Assembly (NCBI RefSeq): GCF_020882245.1
Contig: NC_083597.1
Coordinates: forward strand, 54,352,152 to 54,416,151
From: Rhopalosiphum padi
Lineage: Eukaryota > Arthropoda > Insecta > Hemiptera > Aphididae
DNA: 64,000 nucleotides
Direction: 5' to 3'
The stretch's first letter is position 1; each line of letters opens with the position of its first letter. Shown here one piece after another: positions 24,967 to 38,583 of the stretch. The notes under the pieces are model-generated. The model was not told where the DNA came from, did no database searches, and saw only the letters and a program-made list of their open reading frames with translations. Both the position numbers and the translations under genes were made by a program.

Positions 24967-25850
24967 TATATTTTCTAACTTTTTTTTTTAATGTGTTGTG
25001 AAAATATTAGAAACTTTTAAAATAATATTTAATATGTTTTCACAACTAAGAATTTAATTAATTAAGAAGAATTATAAAATGTATACAATTGTATGCTATT
25101 GCAATGTGTTTTAATATGATGATATGAGTACAGCATATTTGTATAATGCATGTAGTAGGTTTAACAATGAAAATAGTAATAAAAACAACAACATACTACA
25201 GTTAAATTAAAACAAATTGCGCATTCAGCTAATTAAAAAGTATTTTCATTTAGTATTTTATTTTCCAATTATCTCGTGATTCTTATAATATTATTATATT
25301 GTCATTCATTCAGATATTATAATTTATAATTATCGAAGTAATGATTTTAAATAATTTTATTTGACATTTTACGTTTCCGTAATGTACGAATTGACAATTG
25401 AATAGTAATGAAAACGATACGTAATAAATTATTGCTATAAAACCTATAACCAAAAAAAAAAAATCACCAGATAATATTATAAATAATATATTACAAACAT
25501 CTAAGCTCGTATCGTGTTTAATAGCATATTATTATCGTTTTCGAACGCATTAATGAATAAAAATACGTCAATGTCAATTTTGTTTGTACAACCACAACTT
25601 ACAGTCTAACGATAGCCGATAGTATAGGGCACAAAAACAACAGAAAATACGGCTCGCACAAAGTATAATAATATAAGTATAAAAACACTATCGAGACTGT
25701 TAGCGAAACCAATAAAAGCGTGCGAAGTATTTTATTATGACGTCTTTACATTTCTGTTCTAATATAATATCAAAACATATCTGTAGGTACTGCGCAGATG
25801 TACAACACGGAACGATAATTTACGTGGCGTAGTGCTAGTGCATTTAACCC
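24967..25850. other. AT-rich noncoding DNA
   Basis: No gene seen. Complexity rises from about 25600 towards the next island. Confidence 0.55.
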
Positions 25851-25963
25851 GCCCCGCTGATCGATTGTAATGTTATTACATCTTATTATTATTACTCGTA
25901 TTACTGTTATTACAATATGATCTCGACATCGATGGGAGTGGCGACTGAAGCGAATTTATATGT

Positions 25964-26023
<60 letters not shown>

Positions 26024-26575
26024 TGTAATGGTTGGAAAAGGGATTGAGAGGGGTCGGGTTCGACTGGATAGGAGAAGATAATAGTAGTGTGCGAAATTCG
26101 TTTTTGCATCAATCATTTTGATTGGGACCGACGGGCTTTGGAGGTTTTCAAATTGTAAGGGATGTTTTCAATATCACCGACGACGGCGCAAACCCCGAAC
26201 AGGATTACGCATGTTTTTTCAAAGGGTATGAAAAAAAAATAAATAAAGAAAGAAAGAAAAAGTGACGATCACGCAATTCTGATTCTGACGTTTGTTCGGC
26301 GCAAAATACCACATTACACAATAACACCTCGTTATATGTCTGTAGTTGTCGGCGTGGAAAACGATTAATTCCAGCGAGCATGATGACGGAGTTGGTCTCT
26401 CCCGAGGGAAACAGAAACTTTCATTTTCTTTATTTTTATTTCTACAAACCTACTTTTACCGACAAGGCCGACCCTACGCTCGTCATGGAGATCGTCGTAT
26501 ACGTCGATACGTCCACTAACAACATTGTCAACGCATACCGTTTTGTACATACATTATTATGATTCTTTCGCAGTG
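25851..26575. other. GC-elevated island with long (GT)n microsatellite
   Basis: Complex, non-repetitive DNA surrounds the microsatellite. Between 26365 and 26562 both strands are open for about 60 codons. The plus-strand frame from ATG 26380 ends at TGA near 26560. Neither translation shows a recognisable domain, and two-strand openness over 180 bp is not unusual at this composition. A regulatory element is as likely as a small exon. Confidence 0.25.
25966..26021. repeat. (GT)28 microsatellite
   Basis: A pure alternating GT tract of 56 bp. Alternating purine-pyrimidine runs of this length can adopt Z-DNA and are highly length-variable. Confidence 0.95.
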
Positions 26576-29500
26576 CGTACCAATTCAAAGTTTAAACGAT
26601 GCACTAAAATATACTTAGACATCTGACGAATTTGTACTTGATTAAAAACCATATAGGTGTAAAATAAAATATGTGGTATAATAAAACACTAATATTTTTC
26701 TTATGAAGAAGTTAAAAAAAAAAAAAAAAAAAAAATAGATGTGTATGTTTAGCATTTATAATAGCTATAATTACCTTAAATTATGATTTATATATAATCA
26801 GTAAATGCAAATTTCAAAAATGTTTTGTGAGTTATCATAATATTTTTTACATTATGGGTAAACCTAAAATTATCTGTGAGATCGCTAAAGTGTATATGTT
26901 TTCAATATTTTAATTAGAATTATTGTAAATAAAAAAAACTTAAAAAATATAAGGTTTTTCCCTCCTTCTAAATAAAAAAATGCCTTTACTGGTCAAAAGA
27001 TTTTATAAAACTTTCTACTTTCTACTCAGTTTACACACAAACTTGCATCCACTTAAGCTTGAGATTTTATAATATACGTATATAATTATTAATTATACTT
27101 GTGAAAACTTTTGTTAATTAAACTTAGTGCGCACAATGAATGTTTTATTATTTTAAAATTAAAACAACCTATTAAAGAAACGAAAAGTCACATCAAATTT
27201 TATAAATAATCCATAAGTTATAATGTACCTTAAATAAGTATATCGTAGATGTACTGTTATATAAAATTGTGCAAATATAATGAAAGTTTATAAAAGAGTA
27301 AAAAAAATACACAATTTTAAATCAAGAGCTGAAGCCGTAAAGCGAAGGAATTATTGATTAATACGCTTTTGGAGCATTAAATCAATAAAATAACATTTAA
27401 GGTTTTATTTTTCATTTTCAACTGTAGTTCTTAAAATTACGCAAAACTAAAATGTTCAGGAGACAAAATCAACAATATAGATATTTTTATATAAATTTAG
27501 TTATCCTGTGAACTGTATTGCATAAATTGTAATTTAAAAAAAAATATATACAATAAACAATTACATTATGAAAAGAACTCAATTAACGGCAAATTGCAAT
27601 ATGTTTACCTACTACTAATATTTGACATTTAAAGTAGTTATAAATATAAAATGATCATTTTTTTTTTAACAGTAAAATTATATAATTATATATACTTATG
27701 TAAGTAACATATATTCAAATATCAAGTGTTTTTAAAAATTAAAAACCTATTAAAACTTCAAATTAACTTTAAAATTAATAGTCTTAGTTTAACTTACAAA
27801 AGTATTATAAATTTAAAATTATCATCTACTGCTAAATTTTATCTCTGAAAATTGAATAATTTTATAATAAAGCAATACCTATTAGGTACATGACTAACAC
27901 GGGTAATTATCATAATTCAACATTTAACGATTTACGTATATTAATAAAGTATCGTTAAATTTTAAGTGTCATAACTGATTTGGGTCAGTATTTATGACGA
28001 GAAAGAGTACATTAATTTTTTTTTTTTTTGTTAAATGGTGTTTAACCATTGTGAACACTTCAATATTGAGTGACATAAATGAAGATAAATGGATGGGCTT
28101 ACTGTGAAAAATCATATTTAGTATAACAAGTTTGAATAAAACAAAAATCTAACGATAAAATATTAAAGCTCTATCAGAATAATAATAAAATATTGAACAC
28201 TTCATATAAAATAAAGTTTGACTTTTTTTTATATGATATGTATATCAAACGAGTATGCTAAATGAACACTTTTTATCACTCATAAAATGTATGACTTGCT
28301 ATAACAAATAGTAAGCTATTAGCTATTAGACATTATATACCTTTATTGAGAATCATGGGATCCACTGATATTTATAAATTTATGGCATTAAATTATCATA
28401 GTATTATATTCATCTATAATCATTCATGAAAAAAAACGTAAATGCATGCATCGATATTATAGTGTCCGAAATTAAGGATCGTGGGTATTTGGTTTTTATT
28501 ATAATATATCATCAATTGTTCACTATATGATGACAATTGTTTAAAGGTAAAAATATTAATGCCAACTATTTTTTCCGTCTTTTAAATATAAGGCGCAACG
28601 GCTTACAGTGTTCTCAGTGGATAACACTGATGAATTTACAAAACACTTGGTCATAATACGTATATTGTTAGTTTAAGTACTAGATCCCGTATATGGACAA
28701 TAAAATCATTTTGAAGTTTATAATATTACATAAGTTATAATAATAATTAAACAGCAATATAACATCAATAGCAACGAATCATTAAAACGTAGGTGCTGGA
28801 GGGAAGAGTGATGATGATCATGTCATTCAATGGATTCTACATTTTATGATTTACATTGAATATTAAAAATAATTTCGTTGTATAATGGAAACCAATTTTT
28901 AAACTAAGACTATAATTATAATGCGACAGACTACGTTTGCACATTTTTTTAATAGATTATAATAATATGTTTAACTATAATATAACAAATAATAATATGA
29001 AATATTCAATTTCGTTATTACTAGACAGATTACTGACAGATAACCTTTTAGTTAGTATTTAATAAATTATTAATAATAATATTAATGATTTTTAGTTTTT
29101 TTGATATTTACTAGTATATTTGTGTGTATTAGTTTAAATAATGAAAAATATATAAATATTTAGTATTTTTGTAAAATTACTGTAATTCATTATAATACTC
29201 AATATTATGATAATTTAATTAAGACACACGCGAGACAAAATATTTCAATTCTGTTTATAATTATAGCGAAGACATCATTTACCAACTTACGTATTAGTAT
29301 TCAATTTCAGAATTAAGATCTGTAGGGGCCTAGGGACCAATGTTTGGATGTCAGTCGACAGTCTTAGACTACAGTACTATTCTCTATTATTTGAAAACTA
29401 TAATATTGGCCGCATTTGCATGCACGTGGTATAACAAATAGCTTTATAGTATTTGTTTATGCGGGTGCAATGTTTAGAAATAATATCAGTAAAATAACTT

Positions 29501-29760
29501 AGTTAATTAAACTACCTATTATGTAAAATAATTATTTAATAGTCTTACTCTCATTAAATTTAAAATGTAATCAAAACCATATTATTCGTATATCAATCTA
29601 TTATACATATAATGTTATTTATTTATGCTTAAACGAGTAGATATTAATAAATATTACAGCACTAAAAGCTAAAATAGTTCAATAATGATAAACGGATTTA
29701 AATAACTTTTCAATGAAAATACGTAAATTTATAACTATTCGAGAATTTATCACTAATAAA
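26576..29760. other. AT-rich noncoding DNA with a 22 bp poly(A)
   Basis: No gene seen. There is a pure A-run at 26714-26735 and a T-run near 28018-28029. Slightly more complex patches lie at 28590-28650 and 29320-29470. Confidence 0.55.
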
Positions 29761-30640
29761 GATGCAGGTGTAATTTCTCATGGGATAGTTCACGCTGTTG
29801 TCACACTAGCCGTGTGCATATTTTACGGGCCAACGATTTTGTAAGAGACCGTTTGCGCATAACATTAGGTATAACAACTTGTTAAAATACAATTAATTGT
29901 TTGTTTATCGTTCCTACCCAACCTTAGCAGAGATGGCTTGTTAAAAATTCCATAAATATTTCGGTCCAGCAGTTTTCTCGTTACTGCCGGGTAAAATCCG
30001 TTAAAACTTTCCATTATGTTAAAAAGACTAGGCGGAGTTCGTTAACGGCCATGGGAGGATTTCAGTTCTGTTTCTGCCGTAACTTTTTCTTCTTTATCAT
30101 ATCGGCTACTTAGAAGGATAAATTGCACACGCATACATTTTATAAAGTTTCTTGGCCTAGAAATCCAATAATACGTTCCTTTATTCCAATTATTTTTTTT
30201 TTTTTTTTTACTTTTTCCATGCCAGCCGATTGACAATAATTAAGTCGTCTCGTTGCTGAGCTTTTAATCAAACTTACTAACTTTCCTATTATAATCGTAA
30301 AGTTCATAGTCGGCACGGTACAGATGACAACTTGGTCAAACACATGAGCATTAGAGTCTATGTCTGTTTTGCTTTAAAATACCTTTACGACACCATCAAT
30401 ATATTTCAACTATGTATAATTGGAGTTAAGTGGACATAAAATGCTTTAGATTCCTCTTACACGTGGTATAATTGTATAACCATTTCCTTAGATACCATGG
30501 TAAATGGGTGAAATAAAAACTAACAAGGGCAACTGCGATCGCGGGGTTTCTTCTTCGACATACGAGATTTCATTTGGTGAAAGCTCTTTATCGCATGGTG
30601 AACTGGGCAACAGGAAGAGAACGGGTAATATATATATATG
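29761..30640. other. GC-elevated, single-copy-looking island
   Basis: Sequence complexity is clearly higher than in the flanks and is interrupted only by a T17 run at 30193-30209. No recognisable coding frame; the two minus-strand frames crossing the T-run give lysine-rich peptides without domain features. It is a candidate conserved noncoding element. Confidence 0.25.
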
Positions 30641-31010
30641 ATATTGTAAAAAGGGGAGCAGTATTGTAGAATAGATGGGAATGGCGAAGGGTAGGAAAGT
30701 GGAAAATCGCCTTAGAGAAGCCGCTTTATTTTTAGTGTCGACGATTTATACGAGTATCCGAAATAATGACGGCTGTCACCGAATAGAACAGGAGAGAGAA
30801 CTCCTCGATGCGAACGCCCCGGGGTCTTTAATGGAACCGATTTTTAACTCGACCGGCGTCATTTTCTTCTTATTTCTTTTACCCTATCATTCTCTCACAC
30901 TCACTCCATCTCTTTCTCTCTCACTCTCCTCACTCTCTCACTCTCTCTATTTATCGGCCTATCCCTTTTTGTCCATTTTTTCCTTTACACGCATGCATTC
31001 CTAAATTACA
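30641..31010 (+). other. GC-elevated island with unassigned 109-codon open frame
   Basis: An ATG at 30675 opens a frame to a TAA near 31004. The first ~65 codons have a mixed composition (MGMAKGRKVENRLREAALFL at the start, later RIEQERELLDANAPG). The remainder reads through a (CT)n-rich tract (30893-30965) as Leu/Ser repeats. No homologue or domain recognised. The start context is not strong and there are no splice signals that I can defend. A chance frame in GC-elevated DNA is the more likely reading. Confidence 0.12.
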
Positions 31011-32105
31011 TACAAATTTTCCGGAAAAACGACTAACACTTAAATCGTCAATGATCGTCAATTCATTTGGCTGCCATGGTGTTAACTGTGATTATTTCTC
31101 GTACATCAAGTTTATTGTAAACGTGAGTTTAGCTCAAGCAAATACCATTTTTTCCCCTAAGAACAAAAAGATTTTCAAATGGCACTCACAAACAAAACTT
31201 CAAAACCTGACTTATTAATCTCGTGAACAATTTACATTCTCGTTATTTATTTATTTTTTTATTATTATTGTTATTATTTATTCTCTTTATAATTTATAAC
31301 TATATATGACTTATTTTCGTAAAAATAATTTTTAAACCCTGGAAATTTAGTATTAATGTTCATATTTACATAAATCCTAAACATGCTTATATATATTTAA
31401 AAAAATCACGGAGTAGTACTCGCTTCTCTACTGTGTGTAGGCATTGAATATAAGATGAAATTATAATGGATGATGTGTGGAATTTTAATTCTATGATAAA
31501 TCCTTATATACAATAAACAATTCTGGGGAAAGGAGACAGATTTAGAAACATCATCTATTTCTAAGGATAACTTATATTTTACTATATTATGCATAAAATA
31601 TAAATTTTAGTAATTTAATTTGGTAGCTTAAATTTATTTTAGCTAAAAATATAAATGGCATAAATAATCTCGTCGTTTTGAAATAGCTTAACATTTTAAT
31701 AATAATTGTATTCTATATAGTATGTATATTATAATTAATAATTATATCCTTAATGATAAAAAAAATTCAAGTCTTTACAATGCATATTTTTTAAATTTTA
31801 ACAAAATAACTTAATACTGATAACGAAAAATCGTTATTTTTTCGTTTAACTATACAGTTTCATCAAAATTTAAAATTCAAAAGCTTATTAAAAACTGTAG
31901 TGGCTCTTACTATTCGATATTTTTTAATTATGTACCTAAGAGTAACAATTGTAAGGTTCAAGAAATTTTGTAATACATTTCAAGCCAAAAATTTAAAATA
32001 TATATTAGCCCAAAAAGAACTATATATATTATAAATAATTTCTTGTATAGAAAATATCAAACAAAATATATTCAACAAAATGTCTATTGTCTAAAATTAT
32101 TCATT
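31011..32105. other. AT-rich noncoding DNA
   Basis: No gene seen beyond short AT-biased frames. Confidence 0.55.
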
Positions 32106-32375
32106 TTTGAATTACAACATTAAAAATTTTAATCATCAGTGTTTTGTAAATACCAATTCCAGTTGTCCAACTGTTTTTTGTTTGTTTCTCCAGGTATTTA
32201 GTAAATTAAATTTTTTTACTTTTTTACTTTTTGAGTACCAATTAAATAAAAATCATCAATAGTCATCAAAACTAACCCCAATGTACCTAAAATATTGGAA
32301 CTAATTCCTTTAAAACGCAATACAAAAAAAACATTTAAACACATATCATTGTAAAACTAATACATTCCTCATTCT
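32106..32375 (+). repeat. Interspersed repeat family 2, copy at 32.1 kb
   Basis: Starts with a TTTTTGAATTACAAC block and ends with ATCATTGTAAAACTAATACA followed by TTCC. Both terminal blocks, in the same order and about 270-330 bp apart, recur at 52718-53050. The closing block alone also occurs at 22804-22828. Noncoding. It lies ~310 bp from a family 1 copy in opposite orientation. Confidence 0.45.
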
Positions 32376-32684
32376 ATTATAAATTTAAAAGAAAATAAAT
32401 AATTTCTTCAAGTCTAAATAAAGCTTTTTTATTCTATTTTAATATCAGTTTTCCTAAATCTAGGAAAACATTTGACATTATTAAAATAATAATAATCATC
32501 TAAAATAACTTAATTCAGTATACCTATATGGCTATATAATACTATAATTTATTGAACAAATAAAGCTTAACAATTAAAATGTTCAAGCTATAAATATTAT
32601 TTTTTTTCATCAAGTAATTTAAGCTATCCATACCTACACCATAAAATAACATTTATATAATTATAAAAAAAAAGGTAAGCAAGA
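32376..32684. other. AT-rich spacer between two interspersed repeats
   Basis: Nothing recognisable. It may include unrecognised parts of either neighbouring repeat. Confidence 0.4.
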
Positions 32685-32820
32685 GGGTACCGCTTTGCTA
32701 TAGGTACATTAGGTGTCAAAGGTCACTATTATTATGGGTGTGTTAAATTTAAATTAAATTATATATTATTGTATTCGAAAAAGGATTCTAAGCGAAAGCG
32801 GTCTACCAGCCTATAATAAT
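32685..32820 (-). repeat. Interspersed repeat family 1, copy D
   Basis: Read on the minus strand it gives TATAGGCTGGTAGACCG, CGCTTAGAATC, a TTTAACACACCCATAATA block, and AGCAAAGCGGTACC. These match copy B at 50599 block by block. Part of the four-copy family. Confidence 0.65.
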
Positions 32821-35800
32821 ATCATCCATAGTCTCTATATAGATTATATAATATTAATCTCTATAGACTAATATTTATTAGTGTCTCACGAAATACAGGT
32901 ACAGCGTTTTGACAAAAACCGGATATTCTTAAGCATCCTCACGCCATTTTCTCGATATGACAATATATGCAAAATTATTTAAATATGTACAACATTTTAA
33001 TTTCATCATCTTGTGCGATATTTAACATGAAGTCATGGACACATTGGAGTAAGAAAAATAAGAGAGTTGAAAATATTGGCCTTATTTAGTATGGTATGGA
33101 CTTAAGTAGAATAGAATAGTAAATAGAAGCAAGGGAAGTAGTAGTGTGATCTATGCATGTCGTACATCAACTATAATGTATTATTCTATTGTTCAATAAT
33201 TGACTTTTTTATTGGATTTATGAATTTAACTGATTGGTTCTAAGCCTCTTAGATCACAAAAACGCGCGGAAACATGATTTCTATCTACGGCGAAGAAACC
33301 AAAGAAAAACTATACGTGCGTCCGTATAATTATAAGATTAACATAAAACTAATTTCCATAATTAAAAATCTTTGTTTATACAGTTATTTTGTGTTATTAT
33401 TCCTTTTACCAGTGAACTGTACTCATAAACATTACGCATTTACACGTGTTAGGTTAATTGATCTCAAATAGTTGCAGTACCTATATGTTTATTATTCAAA
33501 ATCAATTTATTATACCCAAACAATATTGTTTTAAAGTATAAGTACAATGTACATGCTATATAATAGAATATGAAAATAGATATACATTTTTAAAAATTGA
33601 TATTTTATAAAATAAATAAGTAGGTAGCTATAAAAAATACTCTACGTTTTGTTTAGTTAAACGTTTTTGATTAAATGTAAAATAAAATAATCTGTACTGT
33701 TGTTACATATTGTAACTTTAAATATATATAACGTTGAATAACAGCTGTAGATTTAACTTTTCACCCACCAGTCATTACTTTCTCTTATTGTCCAATAAAA
33801 GCTACTTTAGAAAGACCTTACCATTTTTTTTACCATTTTTCCATTGGAACGTTTTCAGTGATGCGTGAGTTGTACGGATATCACTCTCTTGAGACCGTCT
33901 GGCATACGTAATGTTTTTCCGAGTGCTTCTTATGCACGTTTAATAATTGAAAACCAAAGAGGATATTGCATAAATACAAGCCAATTTGTTCAAATACATG
34001 ATAAAAGTTTTATTTTTTACCTATGGTCTTGTATACATACATAGTTTTTATTTTTACTTCAAACATGATAACAATATTGAAAAATAAATAAACGAAAGAT
34101 AATTTTCAAATGCTTGCATATACGTTTATTTTCTATAATTATTTTATCAAATTAATAAAACTAGCATCAACGGATATGATTGCTTAAACAACGAAGTGAG
34201 GTGAATGTTTTTTTTTTTTTTATGTAAACGTGGATTTAAATTAATTTATAATGCACAATAACATTTTCTAAAAAGCTCAAAATATTATATTGTCAGCTAA
34301 TAAATTATAAAATTGAAAATCAACCCTTCACGTATTTGAAAACAGTTTCAAGTATTTTTAAATTTTAGGTACAACGTGGCTGTCAATTTCAAAACTTACT
34401 ACACAATGTTCATTATGTCGTAATTCATTTCTTACAACTCGTGGTAAAGTTTGAAAAGAATTTTATGTTAGCGTCCTATAAAATATTTTAAATAACTCCA
34501 TTATAGAGTTCAACTAATTACAAAAACTTTACCAAATAGTTAAATTTACTCTTTTCTAAATATATTTTTATCCGATACAATGAAGAATGCTATAATTATT
34601 TTACCACTATTATTGAATATAAAATATAATACATATAGAGTGCATAGATCATAGTAAATTAAAATAAATATTTTTATAATAATATCATTATACAAAATAC
34701 AATACCTGACCTACACCTACAACACGCTATTTGTTCAACTTGTGTGAGTAGGTAATTGGACTCTATTTAGTGGATTTATTTTATTTAAATAAAATATGTA
34801 ACGATCAACAAATATAAACGATTATTATGTATTATTGAGGTACCATAAAAGTATTTCAATGACCTCATACATCATAGAGTATTGATTGAATACAATATAA
34901 TAATAATATTATTATCAAGTACCTACACAATAGTGTTCATTTTTTAGAACGGTTTTCTTGGTAAATAGTAATATTATAAAATAATTTACAAATTATGTAA
35001 ATATATACAATATACAAATGTTTACGTTATTTATTCTCAATCATAATAAAGGTCGTTAAATAAATTACTGAAATAACGTTGATGTTTATATATAGTAATA
35101 TCATAGCAAATACAATAATAAATATTTACTGATTTTATTAGTTTCTCAAATACATTGTAAAATCTATGTAAAATATTAAGTCGAATTTCACCCGAACTAA
35201 ACATAATGTAATTTCATTATTTGAATCAAATTAAAATATATTTCACTCACTAAACTTCTAGTAAATAGTATACTAATAAAAGCATACGTCAATTTATTAC
35301 TTAACAGAATATTATGTAATGTAACTAAGCCATTTATTTTTTTCAATTCGATTTGAATTTGTCACAGCTGAAATCAATCATATTAAATTTAACTATATAC
35401 AATAGCAAAATATAATTTAAATAATTTAAAGAAAGCAATTTTAATAATTTGTTAGCCCTAATATTATTATTTTCGAACTAAATATCTATTTGTACTGATC
35501 TCAGAAATTTGTTATTTTTCCATGAATATAAAATTTGAATATCTTAATTTTATTTTAACTCAATGATCGATATTAGTATAAATAATAGCTATATGCATAA
35601 TATTATTGCTGGGTCGCACAAACAAACACTAAACAGTTAACGAATCAATAGTGAGCTAATGGTCCTTTAAATATGATTTGGTTTCCCATGATTGCCCCAA
35701 TACGTTTTATGAACCATTAAATTATTCAAATTTTAATGAATCTAGATATAAAACTCAGAATTTCAACATTAAATTCCTCGACATCTATATTCATTAGGTA

Positions 35801-36610
35801 ACTATTGATATTAATAATTTATTTTTTGGGAATATTTTGTATTTATTAGCAACATTTATTATTAAAAATATCTATGCATTTTTAGTAGTACTATTCAGTA
35901 TAATATATAGCAATATACAATGAAATATACTCAATAGTAGTATCTATACTATCATTGGATTGAAATTATTGATCACAATAGTTATTCTGTATTGATATGA
36001 GCAAAGTTTTAGTATTTTATCGGTTGTCTTTCTATTTTAATATTATTTCTATAACCAATATTTTATATAAATAAATATATAAAACTATATTTTATAGTAT
36101 ATTTATAGTATTTACCGAGATCTTATAACAATTTATGAACATCTTTTGTTAATTTTTCCTACTTACTTTAGAACTATTAGGTAATTTAAAAATATCTCAT
36201 TTCCACAAGTGATTCATGAATATTATAAATTATATTCAAAATATATTTTCTCAAATCCGTTATTGCCACCAATTAAGGTTTTCTGTTTGGTTTGTATTTT
36301 GTTGACTTATAAAATTCATTAAATCAAAGTCTGGTGATATTTTTTGAAAAGCTATTTTGTATCCTTGTAATATAATTACTATATTACTATATTTACTATC
36401 CAGTGACGATAAAATAAATGTTATCTGATTTCATATATAATAAGACACAGTTAAATAATCAAGCCATATATGTCACTTGATCGCCATAAAAACTCGTCAT
36501 GTCTATGCGTTCGTATTATATTCTATGCCATACTATACATTATAATTTACGGCGATCCAAGACCAATAAATAGTGTTCGACCATATGTATAAGACATAAG
36601 TACCAGTGTA
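32821..36610. other. AT-rich noncoding DNA
   Basis: No gene seen. At 32831-32872 an imperfect inverted repeat (AGTCTCTATATAGATTA / TAATCTCTATAGACT) is present. More complex patches lie at 33140-33300, 33780-33920 and 35605-35720; the last has CACAAACAAACACTAAACAG and a TGGTTTCCCATGATTG block that resembles repeat-element sequence but could not be paired with another copy here. A 65-codon ATG frame at 33274-33471 has a hydrophobic middle but no other gene-like feature. Confidence 0.5.
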
Positions 36611-36751
36611 CCAATTTCAATGAAAAACTAGGGGTGCCGAAGCTTTTTATTTTTTCAGTTAGTCCATAAATTAGGTACATACATGATGAGTGAGCTAATT
36701 TCAAAACTGGGGGTGCTAACTGCTAATCATCCCAACTACCCCCTCAAAAAA
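36611..36751. repeat. Imperfect ~84 bp direct repeat with G-run motif
   Basis: An AATTTC...AAAACTAGGGGTGC block at 36613-36639 recurs as AATTTCAAAACTGGGGGTGC at 36697-36716. It is followed by a C-rich complement-like stretch (ACTACCCCCTC). Short G-run motifs of this kind are frequent at the ends of degenerate insect transposons; the element itself is not identifiable. Confidence 0.45.
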
Positions 36752-38583
36752 ATTAGTAAAAATAGTATGAGTATATAAAGTTAATTGAATACGTTTACAA
36801 AAAATACTGTCATACGGAAATGGTTGTAAATAATATCAATAAAAGTTTTATAAACGATGAAAGATAAAAATTGAGTTGTCTCTATTACACCCGTTGTCGA
36901 TTTCGGCATTGAGAGCGGTTGTCTGATACTATAAAACGGTAAGATTACTCTCTCCACTACACATACAAGGAATCATTGATTCTCCACTTCTGTATTCACA
37001 GATGTCTCTTGTAATCTCCTCGTATGCACATGGTAAAATTCTCAGATTTTTATTGATAAAAAAAATACCAAACGATAACAAGCTAATAAAATGAATATCA
37101 ATTCGATAACGCCACTGTTATTAATTGTAGTGTATTACTTATTATAGTAGTTATGCATCTGTGGTGTAGATTTCACCTCCTTCTACACACACACACACAC
37201 ACATATACACGTAAGCTATTTAACACTCCTCAAGAAAAAAATGACACAGAAATGTCGTTTATGAGCTACTTAGTATCACAAAAACTCTAAAAAAATATTT
37301 GTGCTGGTGGTTGTATTATTATTGATAAGTGATAATATCTTTTTTACTTCTCGAAGTATACATAATATATATATTAAATTTAAACCTTAACAGATAAAAC
37401 CTCGGGCTAATGGATATATTGATAATCGCACACCTATATACGCACTAAGACGCATGCACATAAAGTCCCTCCGGCCGATTAAGTGCCTACATTTTGTGAA
37501 TTAATTGAAAATAATTTAGAATTAGTAATTTAGAATTAGCAAATGAATATATTTTTTTTTTGAAAAATTTACTTTTTTTTGCCATTCTTCCTCAATTGTA
37601 TTTGATCGATTTGAAAAAATATTGATTTGCAAATTTTAAAATAAATTTGAAATTATTTCCGATTAATTTTTTCAAAATATTTCCTTTTATTTTTAGTCGT
37701 TCGGAAAATGTCAGGAGAGTACTGAAAAAAAAACTAGTAAAATTCGCCCATACGTACAATGAGCTTCTTGTAATAATTTTAGCTTATAATATTTTTACGA
37801 CTAATTTTCAAATTCGTGTCGAGAGATCAACATTACGAGCATCTAAAACGCGATAGTTATACATATTATACAAAACGTACAAATTATGACAAAGATTTAC
37901 GAAGACAATAATAGCCACAACGAAGCTAATGTTGGGGAACGCATCATATAGTGTTGTTTATTGCATGCTAGGTGTAGTTACAATTGTGGATGGGGCGGTG
38001 TGGTAGAGGTGTCGGGAATATTATTGTATACTAATGAGATTTCGCACATCACCGGAAGCGCATCGTAAAAATAAAAACACTCAACCGCACCCCCTCTTTC
38101 GTATGACCCTACGAACTAAAAACGTTAAGACTCGTATAAGCGCGCGCGTGCGTACACACACTCATGTTTCACATACTTTATGTGTTTGTGTAATTGTGTG
38201 TACGTTGTTTGAAACTCTCATCCATACAGCAGAACGATGTAATATACAATAATATAAGCAGTATATATGACCTGCACTTTATACATTGTCGTCTTCGCAG
38301 GATTGTAACGACGAAAATAAAATTATTCCATTTTTGTTAAACGATGTTATATCGTGAATCCATACTTAGATTCCAATCTAATTAAATCTTTAAGAGTTCA
38401 ATCAGACGAAATGTTTAACTCGAGCAGTGGAAATATAATGGAAACGTCAATTCGACTATAATATATGTATAAAAAGTAATTATTTTTATCTCATTGACAC
38501 TTTAATAACTAATTATTGTGTACCTTATAAAATAAATACTAACATTATCACTACCACATTACCACTTTAATGGTGTTATTATT
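36752..38583. other. AT-rich DNA with (CA)9 and a GC-elevated patch
   Basis: (AC)n at 37185-37202; a two-unit tandem of AATTTAGAATTAG at about 37513-37539; a more GC-rich patch at 37910-38240 containing GCGCGCGCG (38140-38148) and TGTG/CACA words. Chance frames only. Confidence 0.5.

Noticed and set aside
25876..26116. Minus-strand frames containing a Thr-His run
   Set aside because: Translation of the (GT)28 microsatellite; composition artefact.
33274..33471. 65-codon ATG frame with a hydrophobic middle resembling a signal or membrane peptide
   Set aside because: AT-rich chance frames commonly look hydrophobic; no cysteine pattern, cleavage context or flanking exon supports a secreted peptide.
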